From Lyngbya aestuarii BL J (GTDB lineage Bacteria; Cyanobacteriota; Cyanobacteriia; Cyanobacteriales; Microcoleaceae): 64,000 nt of DNA. Positions 29,360-37,944 of the stretch are shown here, piece by piece. The stretch spans positions 1 to 64,000 of the forward strand of contig NZ_AUZM01000010.1 of assembly GCF_000478195.2 (NCBI RefSeq). The letters are read 5' to 3'. The notes under the pieces are model-generated. The model worked only from the letters and a program-made list of their open reading frames with translations, was not told the DNA's origin and ran no database searches. Position 1 is the first letter of the stretch; each line of letters opens with the position of its first letter. Position numbers and translations under genes: made by a program.

Positions 29360-30172
29360 TTATGGTTCTACAATTCCAAATCCGTATTGTTCAAATACAG
29401 CTTTTGCCTGTTCACGGTCGAGAAATTGAATAAAATCTTTTGCAACTTCCGGGTTTTTGCTGCTTTGAATGACAGCAACAGGATAAATAATCGGAGAATG
29501 AGACTCTGCGGGTGCAGTTGCCACAATTTTAACTTTGTCAGAGATTTTGGCATCGGAACTGTACACAATTCCTGCATCAACATTTCCGCTTTCGACGTAA
29601 GTTAATACTTGACGCACATCTTTGGCATAAATTTCTTTGGGTTGTACCGTTTCCAGTAAATTGAGGGAAGTTAGCACTTCTTGAGCGTATTTTCCCGCTG
29701 GAACACTTTCGGGTTCACCGACTGCTATTTTTTCTACTAACTCGGTTGTTAAGTCTTCAAAGTTTTTGACTTGATTTTCTTCTTTGGGAACAATTAAAAC
29801 CATTTCATTTTTGAGTAAATCTTGGCGAGTTCCCGAGAGTAACAGATTTTTTTCTTCTAGCGCGTTCATCTGTTTGGGAGCAGCGGAGATAAACACATCA
29901 ACCGGGGCGCCTTGTTCGATTTGTTGTTGGAGAGAACCGGAAGAAGCCAAATTATAAGTGAGTTTTACTTCTGGGTTTTCTTGTTCATAAATGGGTTGAA
30001 TGGCGTTCATCGCATCGGTGAGGCTTGCGGCGGCGGAAATGGTTAATTCGGTTTGTTCCGTCGAACTGACGGGAGTTGTATTGGTTTGTTGATTGGTTTG
30101 GCTACAGCCAACCGCTAGAACGAAAGAAAGGATAAAACCACAAGCCCGGTTCAGGATACGACGACGATTCAT
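29360..30172 (-). CDS. modA: Molybdate-binding protein ModA
   Basis: 270 aa periplasmic lipoprotein: the N-terminal hydrophobic segment ends in VLAVGCS, a lipobox. The mature part is the standard ModA fold (LTISAAASLTDAMNAIQPIY, APVDVFISAAPKQMNAL, GIVYSSDAKIS). It captures molybdate for the ModBC fusion encoded just downstream. A canonical NtcA-type promoter lies about 60-105 bases upstream of its ATG, suggesting induction by nitrogen limitation. Confidence 0.95.
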   Translation of the reverse strand: MNRRRILNRACGFILSFVLAVGCSQTNQQTNTTPVSSTEQTELTISAAASLTDAMNAIQPIYEQENPEVKLTYNLASSGSLQQQIEQGAPVDVFISAAPKQMNALEEKNLLLSGTRQDLLKNEMVLIVPKEENQVKNFEDLTTELVEKIAVGEPESVPAGKYAQEVLTSLNLLETVQPKEIYAKDVRQVLTYVESGNVDAGIVYSSDAKISDKVKIVATAPAESHSPIIYPVAVIQSSKNPEVAKDFIQFLDREQAKAVFEQYGFGIVEP

Positions 30173-30235
30173 AAGTGGGTTCTTTCTGGAGAATCAGTTT
30201 GCTAGTTTTTTTGACATCTGTACAAAATACTTACC

Positions 30236-30277
30236 ACATTACGTGAATTCTTTTTTTGTTTGTGTAGTTAACAGTAC
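30236..30277 (-). promoter_or_regulatory. NtcA-activated promoter for modA-modBC
   Basis: On the minus strand: GTA-N8-TAC (30277-30264, GTACTGTTAACTAC), then exactly 22 bases, then TAATGT (30241-30236) fitting the TAN3T -10 box. This is the textbook class II NtcA promoter of cyanobacteria, and no good -35 box is present, as expected. Transcription would start near 30229, about 57 bases before the modA ATG. Confidence 0.75.
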
Positions 30278-30360
30278 AGAAAATAAATATTTTGTTAGCT
30301 ATAAATTTAATGACCAAATCTCGCCTCCCCATCAATCACCTGAGGAGAGCCATTAAAAAA

Positions 30361-30475
30361 GACACCAAGATGGCAAATTTTGCGACCTTCGTGTCGAGCT
30401 TCCACCCCTGAATCAATTCAAGGGGCTATCGGACTGTTTCTATGTGAAAACTCCCCCAAATGAACTTAGGGGAGT
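30361..30475. repeat. Three consecutive hairpins upstream of the mod promoter
   Basis: Hairpin 1 (30361-30395) has outer stem GACAC/GTGTC and 14 of 18 pairs in all; hairpin 2 (30405-30425) has CCCCT...GAAT with ATTC...AGGGG; hairpin 3 (30450-30475) has ACTCCCC with GGGGAGT. They lie in gene-free sequence between modA and the DUF4327 gene. They could be the 3' end of the DUF4327 transcript or part of a small RNA; neither is proven. Confidence 0.5.
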
Positions 30476-30723
30476 ATCAAACCGGATGAGTTCGTTTCGT
30501 TTCAACTGAAAAAAACTAGGACTTTCCTAGATGTAAGGCTGATATTTCGATGGACTATTTTCGTCTATTGGTGTCAATTAAGTTTTACAAGCTCGGTAAT
30601 GTAACGGATAACGACAACACCTTGCCCAATTTTTGACAATTGTTAACTCGATTACATTACAGTCAACTCTATAGAGCTATGCTAGGTACACTTACCCTTT
30701 AACTTGGTTGCCAGCTTGGAAAC

Positions 30724-30948
30724 TTAATCGTTGTCCCATTTCTCTGAACCGATCAGATCGCCAATCCGGTCTCGTAGCAGGAAATTGCAAGCTTCTAACT
30801 CGCATTCTACACCTGCCCATTCCCGAGCCGGGACATATTGGCAAAGCGTGTAAATAGGCTGTTGACGACTGACAACGCCTTTACTAACGAGTTCACGAGC
30901 CTCGTCTTTGATCAAATTGAGTGAGTATTGAACAGTGGTGTAAGTCAT
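30724..30948 (-). CDS. DUF4327 family protein
   Basis: 74 aa. The sequence is characteristic of DUF4327, a small cyanobacterial family of unknown function: SLNLIKDEARELVSKGVVSR, then QQPIYTLCQYVPAREWAGVE, then CELEACNFLLRDRIGDLI. Length and order of blocks match the family. The gene stands alone between the mod genes and the GH3 gene on the same strand. Confidence 0.88.
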   Translation of the reverse strand: MTYTTVQYSLNLIKDEARELVSKGVVSRQQPIYTLCQYVPAREWAGVECELEACNFLLRDRIGDLIGSEKWDND

Positions 30949-31333
30949 AAGATTTTCCCTCTTGGGGTTGCCTTGGGTGGTTTATGGCATCAGTATCTAA
31001 TCATAATGGAAAAATCGAATTTAGGGAAGTGATTTTTTCAGTATAAGTGAATACAATTCTGCCCTAATCTTTCCATAAACAGATTAAAATGTCCTGACAT
31101 CAGCCTCAAAAGCTGACTAGGACGAGATTATAGGAATCAAGTCCCGCGCTGATTGCTCAAATTCAACCGATGTTGATTCATAAAAAAAACAAATCTCCTG
31201 GCAAGCTGAGATATGCTATGCCAATCGTCGATGGATAATAAAACTGTAATTTCTTGATGAGATCAACCTTTGATCCGCAGGTGATCGCTTATCCATTATT
31301 ACATGAGTTGCGACTCTACGACTGTACAGAGCT
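30949..31333. other. Leader of the DUF4327 gene with an NtcA-like box
   Basis: About 385 bases without a gene. GTA-N8-TAC occurs at 31042-31055, but no TAN3T box lies 22 bases away toward the DUF4327 gene; the nearest TATGAT is 36 bases off. The match is therefore weak evidence for NtcA control. Nothing else was recognised. Confidence 0.4.
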
Positions 31334-32941
31334 TTACATTCCGAATAAAGTTTTTAAGGCAATCACCTGAGCCGAGGGCATTTGACCAAACGAGAAAATG
31401 TAGGGCAAATGCGATGGAATTTCAGATCTAAATCGTTCTAAAGCATAAGGACTACCGTAAATCACTAAGGCTTGCAATTGACTCGTTTTTAATAAATTCT
31501 TAAGCATAATCTCTGCAACCTCAGTTAAATCAGCACTCCCTCTAAAAGGATTTCCTCGGAGAAAAATCTGAAGTAGCGTTAAACTCGTCTCGGAGTGAAG
31601 GGATTCTTGAAAAGGTTGATTTTTTGAGTCAATTAATTTCAGTTGATAGCCCCATTCAGTCGGAAGTGCGATCGCCGGAGTATGATTTCCTAAGAAACCA
31701 CAGTTTAACAGATCATCGACAATCACCACATTTCGCAGTTGAGGGGTTTCGGTCTGTGAAGGCAGTTTGACGGGGATAGTTCCCCCCATCTTCAACGTCT
31801 GCTGTAAGACAGTCGAAACCGTTGCTTGAGCCACCGAACTCGATAACGTTTGGCTCAAACCCCTAAAAGCGCGTTTCTCAATTTCAGACGGAAATAAACC
31901 CGGATGTTCCCTGTTCCAACCCGGATAAACTTTCGCCTTTGCCGAACATATTCGTTGAACCGAAGATCGTATCCGCTCAGGGGAAATTCGACCCGAAACC
32001 ACCGCATCGCAAACCGAGCGAATAGCCACCTCTGGATCAACAGGCATGAGTATAATATCAGCTCCTGCCTCAACTGCCAACACCGGAGCTTCTTCTGGGC
32101 TATACTGGTTGGCGATCGCCCCCATCACCAAAGCATCGGTCACAATCAACCCCTCAAATCCGAGCTTCTGACGCAACTGACCCGTTAAAATAGAACGAGA
32201 TAAAGTCGCAGGTCGTTGGTTATCCCAAGCCGCAATCAATAGATGAGCGCTCATCACCGCATCAACCCCCGTAGAAATCGCTTCTCGAAATGGGATCAAC
32301 TCTAGTTGATTGAGTCGTTGAGCAGAATGAGGAATTGTGGGTAATTCTAAATGAGAATCAATCGCCGTGTCACCATGACCCGGAAAATGTTTAGCTGTCG
32401 TGAGAACCGGATAAGATTGACAACCTCGAATAAATGCACTCGCCAACTGACTGACTGTAGCGGGAGTCTCCCCAAACGAACGCACATTAATCACCGGGTT
32501 GTCTGGATTATTATTGACATCTACAACCGGAGCCAAAATCCAGTTTAAGCCAATCGCCTGGGCTTCCAAAGCGGTGATATTCCCCATCTGTTTCGCCGCT
32601 TCTACCGCCTTCTGAGGTTGAGAACTTGCCAACGAACCGAACGTCATCGGGGGGGGAAACCAAGTTGCTCCGGCGAAGCGTTGACCTACCCCTTCTTCAA
32701 TATCTGCCGCTAGCAGCAACGGGAACTTCGCCCAAGACTGGAGTTGTTGAGTCCGAACAGCTATTTCTACAGCGCTACCATCAACTAAGAGAACCCCACC
32801 TACCCCTAAGTCTTGTAACCAATGCTGTAACTGTTCGGCGGGAGGTTCCCAAGCCCGGTAACGAATCTGATGGTCAAAAAGATATCCAGAGGCTCGGACT
32901 ACGACCATCTGGGCGACTTGTTCTGCTAGCGAGAGGTTCAT
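31334..32941 (-). CDS. Glycoside hydrolase family 3 beta-N-acetylhexosaminidase (NagZ-like)
   Basis: 535 aa. The GH3 N-terminal barrel (about 1-340) has the NagZ signature [20 protein letters not shown], containing the His general acid loop, and the nucleophile Asp in [14 protein letters not shown]-terminal alpha/beta sandwich (about 370-535) makes it longer than single-domain NagZ. The family removes N-acetylglucosamine from muropeptides during peptidoglycan recycling; no signal peptide is seen, so a cytoplasmic role is likely. The ATG overlaps the rbfA stop by four bases (ATGA), so the two genes are translationally coupled. Confidence 0.92.
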   Translation of the reverse strand: MNLSLAEQVAQMVVVRASGYLFDHQIRYRAWEPPAEQLQHWLQDLGVGGVLLVDGSAVEIAVRTQQLQSWAKFPLLLAADIEEGVGQRFAGATWFPPPMTFGSLASSQPQKAVEAAKQMGNITALEAQAIGLNWILAPVVDVNNNPDNPVINVRSFGETPATVSQLASAFIRGCQSYPVLTTAKHFPGHGDTAIDSHLELPTIPHSAQRLNQLELIPFREAISTGVDAVMSAHLLIAAWDNQRPATLSRSILTGQLRQKLGFEGLIVTDALVMGAIANQYSPEEAPVLAVEAGADIILMPVDPEVAIRSVCDAVVSGRISPERIRSSVQRICSAKAKVYPGWNREHPGLFPSEIEKRAFRGLSQTLSSSVAQATVSTVLQQTLKMGGTIPVKLPSQTETPQLRNVVIVDDLLNCGFLGNHTPAIALPTEWGYQLKLIDSKNQPFQESLHSETSLTLLQIFLRGNPFRGSADLTEVAEIMLKNLLKTSQLQALVIYGSPYALERFRSEIPSHLPYIFSFGQMPSAQVIALKTLFGM

Positions 32942-33366
32942 TCAGGTTGTGAATTATCAGGAATGTGTTGGTCTGAAGACTCCGACCGAGGAAGAGGATC
33001 TTCATCTGGTTTGCTGTTTTCAGAAATGCGATTCAGCAGCGACAACATTTTATCACCTCGTTCCAACGAACGATCTTCAAAAAAGATAACTTCTGGAGTT
33101 CGACGTAAACGGACTCGTTGACCCAGAGAGGAACGGATATACCCCGTCGCCGCCCGTAAACCTTCCATGGTTTCTTTTCGAGCTTCTTCAGTCCCGTAAA
33201 TGCTCACAAAGATTTTAACGTGTTGAAGATCACCTGCAACATTCACATCCGTGATACTCACCATACCACTTCCAACTCGATCATCTTTCACTTCTTGCAT
33301 TAATATTTGGCTCACCTCCCGTTTAATCAACGCAGCAACCCGGGAAACGCGACGATCTGTAGGCAT
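32938..33366 (-). CDS. rbfA: 30S ribosome-binding factor A
   Basis: 142 aa from the ATG at 33366. A GTG four codons upstream is possible, but [20 protein letters not shown] matches the family N-terminus. Conserved segments are [20 protein letters not shown] and [20 protein letters not shown]. RbfA is a KH-fold protein that helps mature 16S rRNA and the 30S subunit, especially in the cold. The acidic C-terminal tail (about 115-142) is longer than in E. coli. The stop overlaps the start of the GH3 gene. Confidence 0.94.
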   Translation of the reverse strand: MPTDRRVSRVAALIKREVSQILMQEVKDDRVGSGMVSITDVNVAGDLQHVKIFVSIYGTEEARKETMEGLRAATGYIRSSLGQRVRLRRTPEVIFFEDRSLERGDKMLSLLNRISENSKPDEDPLPRSESSDQHIPDNSQPE

Positions 33367-33835
33367 GACAATCTTCACCTAAGCTAGACTCCTACCAGTG
33401 TAGCGTGAGGTCTTCCCCTATTTCTCAACTTTTTAATCTGGGGAACTCTTTTATCACTCAATAGAGTCAGATCGCTTAAGAGATCTTTTCATTATTTCTC
33501 AGCCATTACAAATTCTGGCACAGGTCATTTGTTCAAATCGCATAAATTGTGCTTTTCTTCTGTCAACAATGACCGACTTTTTTAAAAATCTTTAATAAAT
33601 TGCAAATCCGAATTAAACATCCCTTGAAAAGACTTCGCCCGGTCTTCTGTGAGGTTTTTCTTCGTTAATCCAATTTAAAATCCATTCATTTAATTCTCAA
33701 ATAATTCTAAAACTTGCCGGAAACGCTCAAAACTCAAACGAAATTCAATTCATAAGGGAGTTAAGAAACCATTCATAAAACACTCCCCAATCGGAGTAAA
33801 AAATCTGCTGAATTTGAATTCTGAGTAAGTTTCTC
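33367..33835. other. Gene-free divergent region
   Basis: About 470 AT-rich bases between rbfA and the transglutaminase gene, which point away from each other. I see no small gene or structured RNA. Confidence 0.5.
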
Positions 33836-35038
33836 ATGTCAATTCAATTCCTTGCATTCTCCCTACCTATGGTGCAGGTTGGGATCATCTTTTTCTGCCT
33901 GTTCATCATCGGACTCAAGCCGATCTTATCCTCCAAAAAGAATATGAATAATCTCAACGATCAATTCTTCTTCTCCTCCAACCCTATAAAATATTTGGAG
34001 TTTTTAAAGTCAATCAAAATCCGACGAACACAGAAAAAAATCTTCGCAATCAGTTTAGCAATTCTCACCTGTTTTGCGGTACTCAGTCCCCTAACAAGTT
34101 TCAAAGCCTTTGCAGGTTATTCTCACTTTCCAAATAGTTTACAACGACAAACCCCTACAGTTCAAGCTGAAACAAACTGGCCTTGGGAAGGAATCAATAT
34201 TCATCCTCTGGTGACTCAAATGCCCCTCGCCGCAGAAACCAGTATATCAGCAGTTGCCCAATATATTACTCAGCGAGAATCCGATCCTTTTTTGGTGGCT
34301 AAAGCTTTCCATGATTATATTGCCACAAAAATTGATTATGATTACGCAGCTTATAAACGCGGATATTATGGCCCGCAAGACGCCCAAACTGTTTTTAGAA
34401 ATCGCAAAGGAGTCTGTTCGGGATATGCGAGATTAATGAAAGCTTTGGGAGACGCCGCAGGTATAGAAGTCGCTTATATTACCGGAGATTATCGAGATTA
34501 TACTGGCGGTTTGAGTGGTGAAGGTCACGCCTGGAATGGAGTTAAAATTAATGGTAAATGGTATTTAATGGATTCCACTTGGGATGCGGGATATTTAACC
34601 AGTTCAGGGTATGTCAAACACTACACAACTAACTACTTATTTCCGCCTGCTGATGTGATGATCATGACTCATCTTCCGAATGACTCGGGTTGGCAGTTAT
34701 TATCTCGTCCGGTATCGCGTCCTCAATTCTCTCGAATGCCTGCATTACAAACTGACTTTTTTGCAGAAGGATTTCAGTTGATTTCGCCCAAGCTTTCTAA
34801 TATTCGGGTGAAAAATTCCATTGACATTCAGTTAAAAAACTCAAAAAATCGTTGGGTTATGGCGGAAGTTGTACCTCAAGGAAGCAGACAAACGTTTCTT
34901 TGTAGTCCTCCCACTCGTCAAACCTCTAATATTCCTTGTTCTTTACCGGGTTCAGGAAACCATGAAATCCGACTATTTAGCAGTCGAGATGAGTATGGAA
35001 CCTATAAATATTTAGGGGCGTTTCGCTTCACAACATAA
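33836..35038 (+). CDS. Membrane-anchored transglutaminase-like protein
   Basis: 400 aa. Two hydrophobic segments are present near the N-terminus (about 5-30 and 67-90), with a basic stretch between them, so the bulk is probably periplasmic. The transglutaminase-like domain (about 135-275) shows the Cys in KGVCSGYARLMKALG (Cys194), His in GEGHAWNGVKI (His231) and Asp in WYLMDSTWDAGY (Asp246), all three catalytic positions intact. This subfamily resembles kyphoscoliosis-type peptidase/transglutaminases. A strand-rich C-terminal part follows (about 300-400). Substrate unknown; no operon partner. Confidence 0.85.
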   Translation: MSIQFLAFSLPMVQVGIIFFCLFIIGLKPILSSKKNMNNLNDQFFFSSNPIKYLEFLKSIKIRRTQKKIFAISLAILTCFAVLSPLTSFKAFAGYSHFPNSLQRQTPTVQAETNWPWEGINIHPLVTQMPLAAETSISAVAQYITQRESDPFLVAKAFHDYIATKIDYDYAAYKRGYYGPQDAQTVFRNRKGVCSGYARLMKALGDAAGIEVAYITGDYRDYTGGLSGEGHAWNGVKINGKWYLMDSTWDAGYLTSSGYVKHYTTNYLFPPADVMIMTHLPNDSGWQLLSRPVSRPQFSRMPALQTDFFAEGFQLISPKLSNIRVKNSIDIQLKNSKNRWVMAEVVPQGSRQTFLCSPPTRQTSNIPCSLPGSGNHEIRLFSSRDEYGTYKYLGAFRFTT

Positions 35039-35057
35039 ACGAAAAATTCATGTCATT

Positions 35058-35221
35058 CTGAGTGTAACGAAGAATCTAACTCTTTTTGAGTAGACCAAAA
35101 AACTTATGTCATTCTGAATGCAACGAAGCATCTCAACGACTGAGTGTAACGAAGAATCTAACTCTTTTTGAGTAGACCAAAAAACTTATGTCATTCTGAA
35201 TGCAACGAAGCATCTCGGCGA
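35058..35221. repeat. 82-bp tandem duplication of an interspersed repeat
   Basis: Two tandem 82-base units (35058-35139 and 35140-35221) differ at only a few bases, and a partial third begins at 35222. Each contains the GTCATTCTGAATGCAACGAA motif, close to GTCATTCTGAGNGNAACGAAGAATCT sequences that are widely scattered in bacterial genomes. They lie between convergent genes. Confidence 0.88.
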
Positions 35222-35265
35222 CTGAATGAACGATGGGTTAAATTATACTAGCCCATCCGATTTTT

Positions 35266-35850
35266 TTATTCAGGATTTTCAAAATCAACTTTATTGTAAA
35301 TCTCTAATAATTCGACTTCAACGGGAACTGTACTAAAAGATAATATTGCATCTGAACTCGTATATTCTAAAAACGTCCATTTTTGCGGTTCAATTCTGGT
35401 ATATTGTTCAACTTGCAGGGTATACTGATTAATTAATACATATTCTTGAAAACTTGAAAAAGTTCGATAAGCAGCGAACTTATCACCCCGATCATAAGCT
35501 TCAGTTGATTTTGATAATACTTCGACAATCATCAACGGATTTGTTAATGTATCTCTGCGTCCTTCCGCATATTTAAGCGGGGGAATCATTACCATAATAT
35601 CTGGATAAGTGTAGATGCGTTTTTCAGGAATCCATAACCGTTGATCGGTAACAAAAACTTCATAGGGTTGGCGTTTTAAAGCAAAGTTTAAATGGGCAAA
35701 AAGATTGCCTGCTATTTTATTATGATTGGGAGTTCCACCGGACACTTGAATAATTTCTCCGTTAATATATTCGTGGCGTTCTTCTGAATTAACCTCAAAT
35801 TCTAGATATTCGTTAGCTGTATAAGTTCGTTGTTCTAGTGTTTGTGTCAT
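35266..35850 (-). CDS. Uma2-family endonuclease-like protein
   Basis: 194 aa of the Uma2 (DUF820) family, a PD-(D/E)XK-fold group expanded in filamentous cyanobacteria. Typical blocks are YTANEYLEFEVNSEERHEYI, NGEIIQVSGGTPNHNKI, TYPDIMVMIPP with the core Asp, and NPLMIVEVLSKSTEAYDRGD with the E-x-L-S core followed by the YDRGDKFAAYR helix. Cellular role is unknown; the copies often occur near mobile sequences, and here repeats flank both sides. Confidence 0.92.
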   Translation of the reverse strand: MTQTLEQRTYTANEYLEFEVNSEERHEYINGEIIQVSGGTPNHNKIAGNLFAHLNFALKRQPYEVFVTDQRLWIPEKRIYTYPDIMVMIPPLKYAEGRRDTLTNPLMIVEVLSKSTEAYDRGDKFAAYRTFSSFQEYVLINQYTLQVEQYTRIEPQKWTFLEYTSSDAILSFSTVPVEVELLEIYNKVDFENPE

Positions 35851-35961
35851 AATTTTAGTTGAACTTTGTGTTATTATAATAGAATAACCAAATTATCAAT
35901 AACTCAGTTTTTGATCAAATAGAGTAGATGCGATCGCTTCTTATAAGAACCTCTCCCTAAA

Positions 35962-35984
35962 TCCCTCTCCTACGAGGCGAGGGA
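35962..35984. repeat. REP-like hairpin
   Basis: TCCCTC (35962-35967) pairs with GAGGGA (35979-35984), inside a CCTCTCCCTAAATCCCTCTC context that I recognise as a common interspersed cyanobacterial repeat. It lies between the Uma2 gene and the next leftward gene. Confidence 0.6.
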
Positions 35985-36076
35985 CTTTGAAGTTTGCGTA
36001 GTAGGTAATGCCGTTATAAAATATACTGTTAGTTATCCCAAAGTTCAACTTGATTGATTTAGGTTTAATACTTGTT

Positions 36077-36925
36077 TCATAGAGATTCTAAATAGATACG
36101 AATTCCACCCATATAAAATAGATCTTCCATCTGAATACAGTTGATATTATTAATCATATGGCTAGGTTTCCAACCTGCCATCAAAAGTTCAGGTTGAGGA
36201 CTTGTCCCCTCACCTTCAACAAAACTCAACAATAGTACAAAAATACACACTTTATTTTTATTTAACTCATCTGGTGTAACTTGCCATTTGACTTCTGCTA
36301 TAGATGTACTGATGTTCTGAAAAAATATTGAAAATATATCCCCGCCATCAAGATTATGATCAACTTTTGTTTGAGTATCAATCCGAAACAACGCATGAGT
36401 TTTAACCTGTATACCAATATTTTTATCTTTCGTTAATCTAAAGTCTACTCCTCCATCTCCATATTGATATAGATTATAATCAACTTCTGTGATTAATCCT
36501 CCTAAATAGAGTTTAACAACTTCTTCTCCGAGTTTGCCTATGTAATGGTTCATATATTGATCTGCTTGATAAAATGTCTCGAAACATTGACGGTATTTAT
36601 ACTCCCAATAATCTTCATTGATTTGGTAATATTTGTAACTCATCTCCATGCAGAAACGATCTATGTATTGTCCAAGAAAAAGAGGATCGTCTTCCTCTGG
36701 ATGATCATAAACATCGTCAAAATATAGGTCTATCTGAATTATTTCAAACAAAAAAGCATCATAATTTTTATAATTTTCATCATAAAATCTAAACTTGCTC
36801 AATAAATATTGTCTTTCAATACCATCATAACCGGATGCTAGACTGTTCTGAACATCATATTTAAAACGAGCAATAAAGTCTTGCTGTTGTGAGATCAGAA
36901 GTTTTTCCCAAGTTAGTTCTTGCAT
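36077..36925 (-). CDS. Unknown protein with a PD-(D/E)XK nuclease-like core
   Basis: 282 aa from the ATG at 36925, preferred over the start at 36937 because AAGGTG lies nine bases before it. The N-terminal half is helical and acidic. The segment KLGEEVVKLYLGGL, then YQYGDGGVDFRLTKD, then IGIQVKT has the E ... D ... QxK order of the PD-(D/E)XK (Mrr/restriction-like) fold. Function unknown; no methyltransferase or helicase partner is adjacent, and the gene lies nine bases... downstream of the Tab2 gene at a spacing of about 20 bases, so the two may be cotranscribed. DUF4365-like is the nearest family I can suggest. Confidence 0.7.
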   Translation of the reverse strand: MQELTWEKLLISQQQDFIARFKYDVQNSLASGYDGIERQYLLSKFRFYDENYKNYDAFLFEIIQIDLYFDDVYDHPEEDDPLFLGQYIDRFCMEMSYKYYQINEDYWEYKYRQCFETFYQADQYMNHYIGKLGEEVVKLYLGGLITEVDYNLYQYGDGGVDFRLTKDKNIGIQVKTHALFRIDTQTKVDHNLDGGDIFSIFFQNISTSIAEVKWQVTPDELNKNKVCIFVLLLSFVEGEGTSPQPELLMAGWKPSHMINNINCIQMEDLFYMGGIRIYLESL

Positions 36926-36946
36926 GAATAACATCACCTTTTAATT

Positions 36947-37780
36947 TTATTCCGGTCTTAACAACCAAAACCCGGTATACGTTATCCCCGAATCATCCGG
37001 TTGAACTAACAAAAAATGTAACCCTTTGGTTAACTGTTTTCGTTCGGTAAACATCTTCGCCGCTTCTGTAACTTCCGCATCTTCAAACGTTGCCAATACC
37101 CACCGATCAACTAACCCCGCTTCTAAAATTAAACCATCAGGAGAACCGGGAATATAATGCAAAGAAACAGGTTTATTTTCTGCTAACCACCTCGCCAATT
37201 GCATCGACTGACGCCCGCCATTAATTACAATACCGGGAATCCGAACTGTTGAAGGTAATCCTAAATTAATCGGATATAAAAAATCAGGCATTTCTAAAAC
37301 CGGAATGGGGCGATCGCTAAACCCATCTACAATATCTTTTGCGGGTAAAGTTGCAAACCGCCAAACCTCCCCCCATAAATTCTCAGGAATAGGAACCGGA
37401 GGGGGTTTATCAAGATCGATGGGTTTGTAGGGTTCGTTGGTGTAGCCTGCGAGTTGAGGATAGTCTTGGCTGCGTTGCTGTAACCACTGTTTGAGGGTAA
37501 CGGTTCGACGGTTGGGTTCCACCCGAATTCCTAGCGCTGTCGCGGCAGTTTGGATTAAACTCAGAGATTGAGGACGAAAAACCCAAATCACATCCGGTTT
37601 CTCGGTTTGAGTTGCTTGTTGCAACTGTTGAGTCAACCAAGTGGAATTCGCGTTACTCTGGGGACAAAAGGCGAGATATTCAATATTCCGACTCGGATCA
37701 CAGATCAACAACTCCCAGAGGGGTTGTCCGGTGGTATCTTGGAGAGGACGACGATAAAAGTCAGCTTGCCAAATCAACAT
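36947..37780 (-). CDS. Tab2/Atab2-family RNA-binding protein
   Basis: 277 aa (DUF1092). The beginning, MLIWQADFYRRPLQDTTGQP, and the later segments VWVFRPQSL-like DVIWVFRPQSLSLIQTAATAL, PENLWGEVWRFA and GRQSMQLARWLAENKPV are characteristic. The algal relatives Tab2 and Atab2 are needed for translation of photosystem I mRNA (psaB); the cyanobacterial role is less defined. The gene is divergent from avtA with about 165 bases between them. Confidence 0.92.
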   Translation of the reverse strand: MLIWQADFYRRPLQDTTGQPLWELLICDPSRNIEYLAFCPQSNANSTWLTQQLQQATQTEKPDVIWVFRPQSLSLIQTAATALGIRVEPNRRTVTLKQWLQQRSQDYPQLAGYTNEPYKPIDLDKPPPVPIPENLWGEVWRFATLPAKDIVDGFSDRPIPVLEMPDFLYPINLGLPSTVRIPGIVINGGRQSMQLARWLAENKPVSLHYIPGSPDGLILEAGLVDRWVLATFEDAEVTEAAKMFTERKQLTKGLHFLLVQPDDSGITYTGFWLLRPE

Positions 37781-37944
37781 GGGGAAGGAGAAAATGAACC
37801 GATGATTGCTGTTTCTGTTGAGATCAAAGCTATCATCAATCTCTATTTTCGTGAAAAAATCTATATTTTGTGGATGAAACTCCCCTATCTTGGCCGACTG
37901 TGGTTAAGATGAATTCATTGTCAATCAAGTACGTTTGCTGCGCT

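Noticed and set aside
31042-31055. Second NtcA promoter before the DUF4327 gene
   Set aside because: GTA-N8-TAC is present, but no TAN3T box lies 22 bases away; chance occurrence is likely.
35058-35221. Possible CRISPR array
   Set aside because: The units are directly adjacent 82-bp duplications without spacers, and no cas genes are present.
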